A stretch of DNA of 64,000 bases from Monarcha castaneiventris obscurior. Taxonomy: Eukaryota > Chordata > Aves > Passeriformes > Monarchidae. Of the stretch, positions 50,457 to 60,906 are shown piece by piece. The notes below the pieces were generated by a model. That model was not told where the DNA came from, searched no databases, and saw only the letters and a program-made list of their open reading frames with translations. The position numbers and the translations under genes were made by a program. The DNA lies in the NCBI GenBank assembly GCA_026261815.1, contig JAMPIT010000174.1:15438001-15502000 (forward strand), written 5' to 3'. Within the stretch, counting starts at the first letter, position 1, and the number at the start of each line of letters is the position of its first letter.

Positions 50457-52439
50457 ACCATGGGTACAGGTCTCTGGTCTTAGCCAGAGGAATAACAGGA
50501 TTAATTATTGCAAATCAAACTGGAAAATGTCCAATAATGACATCCTATAGATGACCTCAACTAAGCCTATATTCACTCCCCAGGCAGTCATCTGAATAAA
50601 TAGACTCAACCAGGCACTAAATGGGTTAAAATTGCTGGGGCCGCAGAAGTACTTTGTATGACAGAAATTTTGGTCCCTCTGAGTTAATGGAGACTGTTAG
50701 CAGCTGGATCCCAGCTGATCTCTAGTGGTAGGACACAGGGAGGAGCGAAGAAGCAGAAAAGCAGTCACAGACAGAAAATCCATGGCGTTATACATCAAGT
50801 CCTACATCCAAAAGCAAATTGGAAGTCGGTGCAAGCTGCAGTGAATTGGTGTAACGTGCGTTGTTCACCAGTTCTGCTAAGCAAGCAATCAATATATTTA
50901 CTCCCTGGACGGAATAAAATTTTGCTGTTATGACAGTGCTACTTCTACTACTATGTGAAGAAAAATTACTCCATGGAGTCTGTGACCTCTATCTGGTCAG
51001 AGCCTCCACTCTTCAGAAGACATTTTTAAAGATAACCAAAAATCATAAGGAGCATTTGCAGTGCACCAAAGCCAAGAAATCCCGACGCACAGTAGAATTC
51101 AATGGCGAGTGATTAGCCCAATCTATTTTACTGAGATACTGCCAAGTTATCTGGATGGTTTCAGCAGCATGCATCACTTCTGCAACCCCTACATGTAGCA
51201 TACAGAGTTTCTGGTGGATTCAGATGAAATTAAGCTTTTTGCTGAATTTTGCTTCATATGCTTTTTAAAGGAAAATCTTGTCAGGATGTTGGTTGTTTGT
51301 TTGTTTTTATTTTTGCTGTTCATGCTTATTCAGGTATCTGGCTTTATTTGAATATTCTGAATGCAAATTTGTCTACTTGCAGAGCTCATGCTCAGGCTAA
51401 TTAGCAGATAGCAGTCACAAGATAATCTTCTGTCTCATTAGCAGTGGAGAAGGGAAAGAGGAAAGGAAGGTGGGAGTCATGAGGAATGGACGCTGACTTA
51501 CAGCTAGAAGTGAAAAGAAATCATGGTGATAAGACATGTTTTTGCCAACCTACATCTTGGATAGGATTTTTCTGCATCCCCTAGAGGATACTACGGGAAG
51601 ATGAGAGAAAGAGAAACAGTCTCTTTGCTGGGAATCTCTTTAAGGACTTTGTAAAATCATGGCAAAACCAGCCTAAAGGAATAGTCTACTTTTTTTGACC
51701 ATTTCAGTTTGTTATTGGGAGATTAATGAGAGGAGTTTGAAGCAGAAGATTAATGTGGTCTATTCTTATAACCTGCTCCCCTCCTCATAAATCTCCCATT
51801 ATTACATATGCACGAAGCAGCATGTTGCTTCACCTTCTCTGAGACACAAGTCCACCAACAACTCTTTCATTTGCTTCCCTGTGCTTCCCAGAGGTCAATA
51901 CTCTACTTAAATAATACCTGCACCTCTCCCAACTGATATCTTCTTCTCCTCTGGCAATGCCTCACCACCACTAATGAACAAAGAGGCCAAGAAAGGAAAA
52001 AAATTAGACTCATGGAAATATCCTTTTTGGGTCGACTCTTGATCTGAGAGTACAGATATCCAAATACAATGTGGAAATCAACTGAAATTGTGCAAAATGA
52101 ATAAGAGTGTGAGTTTTTGCTTCTCTCTCACTGGTAAGTTTTGTACTTTGCTGTCTCCTTTTTTTCTTGGGAGGGATAGTTGTACTGTTCTTTCATTCTC
52201 AATCTCTTGCTCTATAAAAGTCCATGAGTTAATGTCACAGATGGCCACCACCACCTCAGCTGTCAAAGGGAAAGATCCCATAAGCAGAAGAGCTGACAGC
52301 CCAGGTGGACTCTGGTGCTTCAACTTCAGGCAGCATTGCAGTTATAGCCCAAATACAGAGGAGAGCAGACACAGCTCTCTAAACACCTCATCGCTGCATT
52401 CCCACAGCGTGCCTGGGAGAAGAAGAAATCATAGCTGCA
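50457..52439. other. Unique non-coding DNA
   Basis: No gene is recognised. Frames are short except the start of a 156-codon plus-strand frame (52088-52558) whose last third is SINE sequence (listed next), so it is not supported as a gene. A purine-rich patch at about 51448-51485 and a T/G-rich word repeat near 51293-51312 are the only simple sequences. Confidence 0.6.
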
Positions 52440-52558
52440 TTTTGATGTTGTACAAAGATAAAAACCAGCTAGATGAAGTGATTTATTTAGGGTCACGCAG
52501 AACATCTCTAGTTGAATCAGAAACAGAGCTTTGGTACCTGGAGCCCTGTTCCAGTTAA
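52440..52558 (-). mobile_element. MIR-like SINE relic, minus strand
   Basis: On plus the order is 'tacaaagataaaaaccagct', 'gatgaagtgatttatttagg', 'gtcacgcagaacatctctag', 'gaatcagaaacagagctttg', 'gtacctggagccctgttcca'. This follows the reverse of a CORE-SINE/MIR element: 'tacagatggggaaactgagg', 'ttaagtgacttgcccaaggt', 'cacacagcaagtctgtggca', 'gagctgggaacagaacccag', 'gtctcctgagtcccagtcca'. The recognisable part is about 119 bp at high divergence, as expected of an element older than birds. The A/T-rich left end is the weakest part of the match. Confidence 0.72.
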
Positions 52559-53621
52559 CAGTCATATCTGCCCAGGTGACAGACTACACTTCCACTCCAC
52601 AGAATAACAAAATCAACTCTCCTGAATACACCCTGTTAGAAATGTTGTCCCCTGTAGCAAGATTGCAAGAGATTCACAAGCCTCCTACGTGCACGGAGAC
52701 CAGAACAACCCTGCCAAATGCTGTCCTAAATTATTCTTGTGTAAAATTCATTGGGTACAAAACAGGAATAGTAGAAAAGGTGGAAAGAGATGAGCTGTTC
52801 TTGAAAGTTTTTTCTTATTATGCAAACACAGAGTCCAAAGATTTTCCAGGGAATTGTTGTGTTAAATAGCCACAGTTGTAAATGGTGAATTCATAAATGA
52901 ATACAAATGTGTAGCTGTCATAACTGGCAGATGACACTTCCTGAAGGATAAGCTTGTACTCTTCCCCAGTGAAGGCGGCATGCAAGAGTTTCATCTCCTG
53001 AGACTTTTAATGTACAAATTCTTTGGCAATTCTTCCTAAGGCGGAACTGTTTTTAATTTAGAAGACGTCAACCTACTTGTACTAGTGGGAGAAATTAATA
53101 AGCCAAGGATGCAGGTTGGCTGTACTGCAATACTGAGTAGATATGTCTCCATTAATTGCAGGATTGCCTGTGTTCACTTAAAAGCTGTTCTGTCTCAGTG
53201 CTTGATCGTGTTGCCTGTGCTCAGATAAAATTCCCTTGAGCTTCTAACACCTTTGCTGCTGCTGACCCCTCAGGGGTGGGTTTGTTTCATGTCTGCATGC
53301 TTCACATGCTGAACCATATATTTCTTCTCTCTGTATGGCACAGATATGAATATAGATAACCATATGTCCTCTAATACTAAGCTGTGTTTGCTCTAATCTG
53401 TCCCAGACATTTAGAAAGGCAATTAGAGCAAACAGAATCTAAAAGCCGTATTCAAGTGACCTGGGTTATAAACAGGTCTTTGGATCTATATTTTCGCCTG
53501 GTTGCTATAACCAGCCCCTACATGGGGCATCATTAAAACTGACTTTCTCCCCTAACCAGACATGGGCACTTCATGTTGCCTGAATATAGCCTTGATAAAT
53601 GGGGCAGAGTCAGTCTGTGAC

Positions 53622-53648
53622 AAAAAAAAGAAAAAAAGAAAAAAAAAG
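53622..53648 (+). repeat. A-rich tract with single G interruptions
   Basis: Runs of seven to nine A bases separated by single G. Simple sequence, no retrocopy recognised beside it. Confidence 0.85.
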
Positions 53649-54137
53649 TTCAAATTCACATTTCAACTCTCAGACTGGTACTTTTCTACCAACTTTATCA
53701 CCCTTCTCCACTCAAACTCATTCAAACACCCTGTGCAAGAGAGAGGGGGCATTTACTGGAGTTTTCAACTCATCCTTCAAGCTGAAGGAAAACCCTGGCC
53801 TAAAGCACTGGATGCAGTGTTTAAGCTTGCAGATATTCTGGCAGATTTACAATGTGTGCATGTACATGAGGATAACCAAAGTCCTTCAGTTTTCCCTATC
53901 CACTTCTCTGCATGATTATTCCACCCCAGTAAGCAATCTATTATCTGCTGGACTGACTTATTCCCCACATTTAGTAACTCTATTCATGCTATTAAGTGAA
54001 TGATGCTCTCTAAATACCAGACATATATTATGTACAATTAACTTCCTAAATCTGTTAGGGTAACAAAAACTCGCCAGAATAAATGCTGTGCTCTCCATAC
54101 ATAACCTATGCAAATGTTTCTAAATGAAATCAAATTT

Positions 54138-54164
54138 AAAAAAAAAAAAGAAAAGAAAAAAAGT
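54138..54164 (+). repeat. A-rich tract
   Basis: Twelve A bases followed by AAAG-type units. Simple sequence. A T run (54242-54256, 15 bases) lies about 80 bp downstream; the two could pair but the interval shows no further symmetry. Confidence 0.85.
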
Positions 54165-56029
54165 GAACGCTTTCATTCTTCAGAGAAATTCTGTACAGTT
54201 TAACACACTCCCAGGCAGTGGGTATTTTTTGCATTGATTGCTTTTTTTTTTTTTTTCTGAATAGGGATGAAGTTGTCCCTTGTGTAAAAAAGGAGAAGAT
54301 ATTAAATTTTGGATGGTGCTGTATTTAGGAACAGAATTCAGAAGGTGCACTAACATCAGAAATTCACCAAGAGGTTTTGTTCAGGAGGTGAGCTTCTACT
54401 AACCTAAGTATTCTTAAGAATAGTTTAAGCAAATGGAAAACACATTATATTAAATTGTAATCAGTTCATTTAGTATTATTTGAATATTTGTTTTAACTGA
54501 GGTTGATTTGAGATTTCTAGTCAGGTTTTAATCTTAAATAGCTTAAAATGAAGTCAGTGAAACTACCCCAGATTGCTACTGACATCAATAAAATAAATTT
54601 TGACTTGTTTGATTGTTTTTTCTTCTGGCCATTGGAAAGCTCTGCATAAATGCTGGCAGCTTTTCATGGGGAACAGTGTTATAACGTAAACTTCCACATA
54701 TTACTAAAAGAAACCCCTTTATAGAACTTCTTTCTTTATGCTAGAAGTTATCTAAAGGATGCACAATTGATAGTTTGCAAAAATGATCCATAGCCTCTTT
54801 AAAAAAAAAGGTCTAGCCTTTCAGGTCGGCAATTATTTGAGTAACAGAGGGAATTTCACACTCCTAAAGAGGAGCTTGCCATTGACTTACAATTGTATCC
54901 TTTTATAAGCCAAAAGCATAGTGTGGTCTGGTATTTGAGATGACACCAGACCAAGACTCAGATGTTTCACTGAATTATTTATGACCTGGGACAGATACAC
55001 CTACTCTCCCTGCGTTTCTCACTTCTCACTCTTTGTATGTCACTCTTTTTCAATGGGACCTGTTTAGGTAGAGATTTCTTTCTTTATGTGTAACACCAAG
55101 CACCAAGTAGCCCTGGCTTTAAGCAGAAACTCTAAAAAAAGAAAATCAACAATAAACAACATCCACTACACAGCAAAAATGGCTGCAAAATGGTACACAG
55201 AAAAACAATGTGGAAAAAATTAATTTGAGATATTTAAGGTTCAGAAAATTTGATGATTCAGTCTAATTGGGTGCATTAAACAAACTATATTCAAGGGATA
55301 TGCTCCTGGCATGCTGTAAAAGCCTTCTTTTCCCCCTTTTTAAAATGAGAAATCTGGTTAATTAAATTTACTTACTAAACAGCTTGTATTACAACAGTAG
55401 AAAATGACAGATGTCTTTCATAAAATTAGTCATATTGTGGTAATTTTCCCCTCTCCCCCAAACATTGTGCGATTATGGGCCTATTTTCTCCTGTTAAAAA
55501 GCTATCTGTCATAATTGGTAACGAGTTCCATGCAAAAATATTCTGAAAGAAAAGGTGTTCTGTGTGAAATGTAGAAAAGTTTTCCTGTGACAGATTTTCT
55601 CATTGCCACTTTATTCTGCAGGCTGCTAGCTGCTTGCAGAAAACTGCATAATTTTAAAGGCTTATACTTATAAAGGCCAATCATGTATTAATTCATTTGG
55701 TATTCATTGAGAGACCTTTAATCATGATGGATTAATTTATTATAAATGCGGATATAATATGTTATTTCATAATATCACTACTGTAATTTAGCAATTAAAC
55801 AGTCTGTTATTATTTCAATCACTGCCCAGATCTGTATCATGATACAATGTTTTGCTCCACGGTGAATTATTTTATATTACCTATAGGACAATGGATTTTT
55901 TTGGAAAGTAAACCTGTGGGGAAGCAGGAATATATAAGATAATACTTGGCTCTGATATTCTGTTTTGTCTCTGAGATGATTCATCCTAAATACTTAGAGC
56001 CAGCAAGTCAGAAGCTGGCAGTGATTACA

Positions 56030-56062
56030 GGTCTGATCCAAAGCTGGCTGAAGTCAATGATG
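56030..56062. mobile_element. Arm of a palindromic DNA element
   Basis: 'ggtctgatccaaagctggct' followed by 'gaagtcaatga' closely matches the arm of an amniote foldback element that I recall as 'ctgatccaaagcccattgaa' followed by 'gtcaatgg'. Only one arm is recognisable and the second is lost. Short length keeps confidence moderate. Confidence 0.6.
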
Positions 56063-56510
56063 CACTCAGCACCTTGGACCCTTTTGTGAGTGAGAGGGGT
56101 GTAAATACTTATCAGGAAAAGGATGTGGAGAGGGCAAAAATCAGGCAGCTGCACCAATTAAATGCAATCTGAGATAAAAAGCAGAAATGGTCAGATACTA
56201 GAAAATTTAACCTCTTGTTTGAAAATTTAACCTGTTGTTTTTTGAAAGCTGAGCAAGTGCTGACCTGTATTCCTGTTCCACTAGACAGACAAGTACAGAG
56301 CTTCCCAAAGGATCTGGGATGAGGCCATTTTACCTCCATTCTTAAACTGCATTCTTTCACAGTTCTTATGCCTTCTGATGCTTTCAACTCAGAAGAAGAA
56401 TCACTGCACATTTATGCTGATCCAATTCTACCAATGTCAGATGTTCAAATGTTACTGTGACCCACATGGAAAGGCCCTGAGGAGAATCTGGATCAGAAGA
56501 ATACTTTCCT
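56063..56510. other. Unique DNA with a 20-bp tandem duplication
   Basis: No gene is recognised. The duplication at 56201-56240 is listed separately. The 99-codon minus-strand frame (56112-56411) spans it and has no familiar motif. Confidence 0.6.
56201..56240. repeat. 20-bp tandem duplication
   Basis: GAAAATTTAACCTCTTGTTT (56201-56220) is followed at once by a copy with one change (56221-56240, C to G at the fourteenth base). The low divergence points to a fairly recent duplication. Confidence 0.95.
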
Positions 56511-56649
56511 TATTACAGATGTGCAAACTGTGGTGCTTGGAAAAGAGATACCTTGCTTCAGTACCTACAGTAGGTGTGGAAAGAGGTAGAGGTAGAATCC
56601 CTGGAAAATGATACTCAGCCATTTCCCTGTGTTCTAACCATTTGGCCTC
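56511..56649 (-). mobile_element. MIR-like SINE relic, minus strand
   Basis: On plus: 'tattacagatgtgcaaactg', 'tggtgcttggaaaagagata', 'ccttgcttcagtacctacag', 'taggtgtggaaagaggtaga', 'ggtagaatccctgg', 'tgatactcagccatttccct', 'gtgttctaaccatttggcct'. This follows the reversed amniote CORE-SINE through almost its whole length: 'tacagatggggaaactgagg', 'gacttgcccaaggtcacaca', 'gtaggtctgtggcagagcta', 'agaacccaggactcctgact', 'cccagtcctgtgctctaacc', 'actaggcc'. About 139 bp, divergent but collinear. It is the best-preserved SINE here. Confidence 0.75.
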
Positions 56650-57440
56650 ATTTCTTTGTCCAGCGTGTGCTGTTGCCATGTTGGAATTGCCATCATAGCA
56701 GCATACAACTGCCACAAATTCGAAAGCTTTGTTTTTTTTTTGGAGAGGGTGGAAAAGGTGGTGGAAGTTGCCAAGTCTGTGTCTCTGACTGGACACTGGA
56801 GAACAAATTGATCTGTTACTTAGAGCTCATTTTTAAACCTCCCTCTATTGACATTTTAGTAACTGATTCTTCTCCATCATTGTTAGCTGTCTTTTTTCCT
56901 GCCTGTCAAGAACTTGCTAAATTAAGATTCACAGACCAGGATAGTTTTCATATGAACCAAAAGAAGTCAATATGTTTACTTAGATAAATGGTTATTTTAC
57001 AAGGTAGTGTAAAATGCATAAGTTTCTGTGGTACATAAAGCCATGAACCACAATCCATCATGGGTGACTCATTTAATCTCTGATGTATCAATGGATGCCT
57101 TCTTCAAAGAGCAATCTGGAATAAGTGGTTCACATTAGGAGATCTGGAAAAAAGCTGCACAGGGAGCAAGTGAAGAGACCAGAATCAAAATGATGGTAAT
57201 GTATCCTCGATCATATGACACAGATCACAAAATCCTGTTAAACCCTCCAGTGTATCACCCTCCCTTTCCAGGATTCACGCCCTCAAAAGCATTTTCTGCT
57301 GCTTTTCCTTCTCACATTTGGACTGGATAACAGAGCTATCTGCAACCGGAGATGAGGAGCATTTTTACAGGCTAACAAATCTACTAGAACCAATGGTTTT
57401 AATCTCTCCTTGGCTACAGAATCAAAGCCAAGTTCTCTGC
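56650..57440. other. Unique non-coding DNA
   Basis: No gene is recognised. The 137-codon plus-strand frame (56574-56987) begins inside the SINE relic, crosses a T run and a G-rich stretch, and has no familiar motif. Confidence 0.6.
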
Positions 57441-57514
57441 AGGTGCAAATGGGATCTGCTCCACTGCCTTAGGTGGAGTTTCACTCATTTACACCATTAA
57501 AGAATTTGGCACTG
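57441..57514. mobile_element. Palindromic DNA element relic, both arms
   Basis: The left arm (57441-57468: 'aggtgcaaatgggatctgct', 'ccactgcc') and right arm (57471-57514: 'aggtggagtttcactcattt', 'acaccattaaagaatttggc') are imperfect reverse complements. They match the amniote foldback theme 'ggtgtaaatcaggagtaact', 'ccactgactttggtggagtt', 'actccaatttacaccagtgt', 'aaatgaatttggc'. The centre CCACTGCCTTAGGTGG is itself nearly palindromic. No coding capacity. The family name is uncertain. Confidence 0.68.
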
Positions 57515-58652
57515 AGGATGTTGAGATCAAAAGGTTCCAGTTGGCAAGGAGATGTGCAGAAGAGAATCTGTCTGGGGAAATATTCTGAGAAGACTTATTT
57601 ATCCTGTGAAAAGCGAACTTACCTCTCCCCAGAGGAGACTGGCGCTGATAAATCCAAATTACACTAAATTTTGGGACATCTCCTCTGACCCTTCTAATTC
57701 TAAACTGGACAGTTTGGAAAGCCTGCCAAAACTCTGCAGAAGGAAACTACATTGGTGTGCTCCTGTATGTGCATTTTCCCATCATCCTATCATATCATAT
57801 GCATATTTTATGCTTTTATTTTCCCCTGGAATAGCAATTACTGGTGGTCTGTATTGTTCATTTAATAAAACCAGGTTTGGAACATATCCTGCCATAGCTG
57901 CTTGCACAACGTACACCAAAAAAGTATCATTATGAGTAAATGTGTCTGCACGATTTCACTACTCCATTCCAGAAGCAATTTCACCTAATTTGGAGTTCCT
58001 GCATATGCAACAAAGCCTTTGCCATTATTGTTTCAGAGACAACTGAGAAAGACCTGTTTATTTGTTAACAATAAACTTGTGAAATGCAGGAAGCAGTGGA
58101 ATATCAAGACTAATTTAGAAAAATTATCAAAACTAACATTTTAAGTGAGTAGAATAACACAACCCCCAGTCCCTCACCCCCACCCTGCTCTGGTAAATGT
58201 ATGCAGATGACTTTTCCAAAAGGACAGCACCTGTATATTTGCACTTTTATATCTTTGGATGCTTGTTCAGAATCCAATTTGCTCCTGGACAAGGGCATAT
58301 CGATGAGTACCTGGAGTGTTTATTTGGATGGACGTGCTTTGTCTGAAAGCCAGCTCCACTCCAGCAGCCCTTATCCATTCTCAACAGCTCTGTACCAACA
58401 GTCAGCCTTCTCTCCTCTAAGGAAGGCATAATTCTTGCCTATGCCCACAGTATTTCAGGTGGCAGGAGGATTCTGCACCAGGTTGGATGAGGTGTTTGTC
58501 CAAGTCACTGTCCTGTGTCCATCAGAACTTCGTGGGTGCCTAGAGCAGTTTGTAAGTGATGCCTTAGGTTTTAACTTTTATATTTTTTAAATTCTGTACT
58601 GCTTAGAGTGTAACTCTGAAGTTCCTTGTAGCCTGTAATTTCTGCTCTCTCG
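57515..58652. other. Unique non-coding DNA
   Basis: No gene is recognised. A 127-codon plus-strand frame (57552-57935) has no familiar motif, and I found no splice signals that would support it. A short ATCAT/ATATC run lies at about 57782-57802. Confidence 0.6.
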
Positions 58653-58810
58653 TGTAAGATAGACATAACAAAGCCTCTCCAGGCTTTGCCTTCAAGGACA
58701 GCCAGGCTCTGCTAGGCCCAAAATGTGTAAACCAAAACCTCTAAGGGCGGAGCAAGCTGAGGGGAATTACATCATTGTACTGGGGCTTTAATTAGAGAAT
58801 TAACCATGGT

Positions 58811-58835
58811 ATGCAAATGAACCAAACCTATAAAG
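58811..58835 (+). promoter_or_regulatory. Octamer and TATA box of the LTR promoter
   Basis: ATGCAAAT (58811-58818) lies 10 bp upstream of CTATAAAG (58828-58835). Retroviral LTR promoters have this layout; transcription would start about 25-30 bp downstream, near 58860. Both words are intact, so residual promoter activity is possible. Confidence 0.6.
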
Positions 58836-58927
58836 GTGTGAAGAACTCGTGACCTGTCGTCCATCTTGGGGTCCATTTTATGGAAGCAGCCTCTGGCTCC
58901 CCCAGGGTGTACCTTGAAGGCCTTTCA

Positions 58928-58933
58928 AATAAA
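58928..58933 (+). terminator. Polyadenylation signal of the LTR
   Basis: AATAAA stands about 95 bp after the TATA box and is followed by a T/C-rich stretch to 58980, the expected layout of the R-U5 part of an LTR. Confidence 0.65.
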
Positions 58934-58996
58934 CACCTATCTTTATTCCCTTACTCTTGTCTAGTCTCTGTTTCTAGGTGGCTGGAGAAGGCATCA

Positions 58997-60847
58997 TAAG
59001 AGCAAACCAAGCTTATAGTACTTTCCCATCTTCCAAAACTTCCTGGTTCAGGGATACTGTCTAGCTATATCAACACACTGAGTTTTTATTACACAGGTTA
59101 GGATATACTTTTATATTTGAAAACATCCTACTTAAGCTGTACAGACACAGATTACCTGCCAGCAATTATTCCTTTCCATCTCTTCTTTTCATGTCCCCTC
59201 TAACAGGGTTGGTGTGGCTGAAACTGCACCTGTCTGAAGCTCAAATCAGAGTTTGTGAGTACTCTGGGGAGAACTTCCCCTTTGATCTGTTTTTTTACTA
59301 GTTATGTCCACACTAATATAAAGATGCAGACCAGGGACATGGTTTAAGTACCATTGCCTGACCATTCATAGGCCTTTGTTGATAGCCTGCTCCCTTGCAG
59401 AGCTCTGAGTCGTGCCAAATGTCTCCAAAACATTCCAGGTTTTGGGCTGGGGGATAGCAGGGACCACAGACAGGCTGGATGCTGGCAGTTCTGCCTGGGG
59501 CTTGAGGAGTGTGTGCAGATGGGCAGGAGCTGCACCAGATCAACAGCATGTGGGGCTACAGGGTGGTCCTTGGCTGTCTTATTCCCCAGACTGACAGAAC
59601 CCTAGAGACTTGTCCACAACATATTCACCACCAGCAGCATGAATCACTACTATCACCAGGACTTTCAAAACCAGTTTTATCACCTTCCTAAGAACATGTT
59701 TTCTCACTCTGGAAAATTAATTTTAAGACAATGAATGAAGCTGCATAAGTAAGTGGAGGTATGGAGAATCTTTCAAGATGGTTCCCAAACTAGTTTTGCA
59801 GCATGTGAAAATGTGAAATTAGTTCCTTTTGAAGTGTTTCCCGTCCTGCTTCAATGTCATTTATTCTGTTCTAATGTATTTTGTGAAAGTTAAGCACAGA
59901 AATACATTTATATAAGACAAACCACTAGTAAGGGTCACAGACTTCCATTTTTATTTTAATAAAATCTTTGAAGACTAACTCATACAATTTGTGAATCACA
60001 CTTCATGAGAAAGACTTGCCAGGGTTTTTAATAATTTGAGGTATGGAGCTGATTGGAAATAACAGAAAAAAGAACTGCTTCTGTCTGCTCACTCTCATAT
60101 TCAACCAAAGATAAGTAGCTACATCATAAAAATATACAAAAGTATATTCTCATGCTGATGAGAGAGAAGAACATAAAGAAAATTAAACTATGAAAATGTT
60201 TTTCTGGTTTGTGGTGCTCAGATTGTCTTCATATACAGAACAGGTTGATTATTCTTGTCTAAATTATAGAGATTGTTCTTAGATAAACACATCAGCTGAT
60301 GATATTTCTATCTTTTTGCAAAAGGAGGTATCTGTGCAGCAAATTAGGAAATGTCCTGAAAGGCAAGAAAAATGTATCTGAAGAAAAGGAGTACAAAGAC
60401 AGAGTATTGCCTTCCAGAAAATCACTTTATTGGCTTATTTGAAATCAGAACTTTCAATTCTACTGCGAAGAAGCAGCAGCTGGATCATTGGATGTCAGCA
60501 TTTAGAACTGGGGAATGTCTCATACAGAAGCACAGTATGGAACACTATAGATGTCTAAATGCTCATATTCTTTATTGTATCTGTTACTACCTGCCTGCAC
60601 AAGACTTTGAACTACTGCATCCTTGTAAGCAAGTTTTAAACCTTTTAAACCAAAATAGGTTGCTTTGCTGAAAGAATGCAGTTAACCTATATTACAGCCT
60701 TACAGAATATGGTTATCCCAAGTGTAGGAATTCCTGCCTGAAATTATTTGGTCTGTGTGGTTTTAAAAAGTTGTATATGCTGGATCAGTAACTTCTATCA
60801 TCCTTAAAGATTAGTGGGGCTCTAGAGGCTATTATTTGCCATTCTGG
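58997..60847. other. Unique non-coding DNA
   Basis: No gene is recognised. 59313-59691 is G+C-richer with short frames on both strands (60-78 codons) and no familiar translation. The rest is AT-rich. The 99-codon frame at 60372-60671 has no recognisable motif. Confidence 0.6.
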
Positions 60848-60906
60848 GGCAGATGCTCAGCAGACTTCAAGGGATCACTCTGATTTATATCAGCAGAAGG
60901 TCTGGC
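60848..60906. mobile_element. Palindromic DNA element relic
   Basis: 'ggcagatgctcagcag' at the left is the reverse of 'cagcagaaggtctggc' at the right except for a few changes, and the interior reads 'acttcaagggatcactctga' and 'tttatatcag'. This matches the amniote foldback element with termini 'ggccagatcctcagctggtg' and interior 'gacttcaatggagctacacc', 'gatttacacc'. Most of the left arm is deleted. The terminus differs from that of the 57.4-kb element, so it may be a separate family. Confidence 0.6.

Larger units (their letters stand above)
52559..56029. other. Unique AT-rich DNA with a possible conserved block
   Basis: No gene is recognised. Frames at 52531-52869 (112 codons), 53562-53915 (117) and 53599-54003 (134) are on plus without familiar motifs; the last two overlap and pass through an A-rich simple tract. 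The block at about 55430-55860 is AT-rich and well-mixed, with many TAAT/ATTA cores (for example 55686-55696, 55718-55740, 55785-55800), 'aaaggccaatcatg', and few simple runs, a texture typical of conserved non-coding elements. This is an impression only. Confidence 0.55.
58653..58996 (+). mobile_element. Solo LTR of an endogenous retrovirus
   Basis: A stretch of about 344 bp bounded by TGTAAGATAG and GGCATCA (5' TG, 3' CA) and carrying the signals of an LTR in the right order: octamer word ATGCAAAT (58811-58818), TATA box CTATAAAG (58828-58835), a C/T-rich downstream part, and AATAAA (58928-58933) followed by a pyrimidine-rich stretch. The 'ccttgaaggcctttcaaata' and 'cttactcttgtctagtctct' passages resemble LTRs common in songbird genomes, ERVL- or ERVK-like. 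No gag, pol or env and no second LTR are present, so it is a solo LTR left by recombination. I could not find a matching target duplication (TCTCG upstream against TAAGA downstream), so the ends may be off or worn. Confidence 0.75.

Noticed and set aside
52088..52558. 156-codon plus-strand open frame, the longest in the window
   Set aside because: Its last third is a SINE relic, the translation has no familiar motif and there is no start or splice context.
53599..54003. 134-codon plus-strand frame, with a 117-codon frame overlapping it
   Set aside because: Both run through an A-rich simple tract, which removes T-starting stop codons; no motif.
58653..58996. A complete provirus around the LTR
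   Set aside because: No second LTR and no gag, pol or env reading frame or motif on either side.
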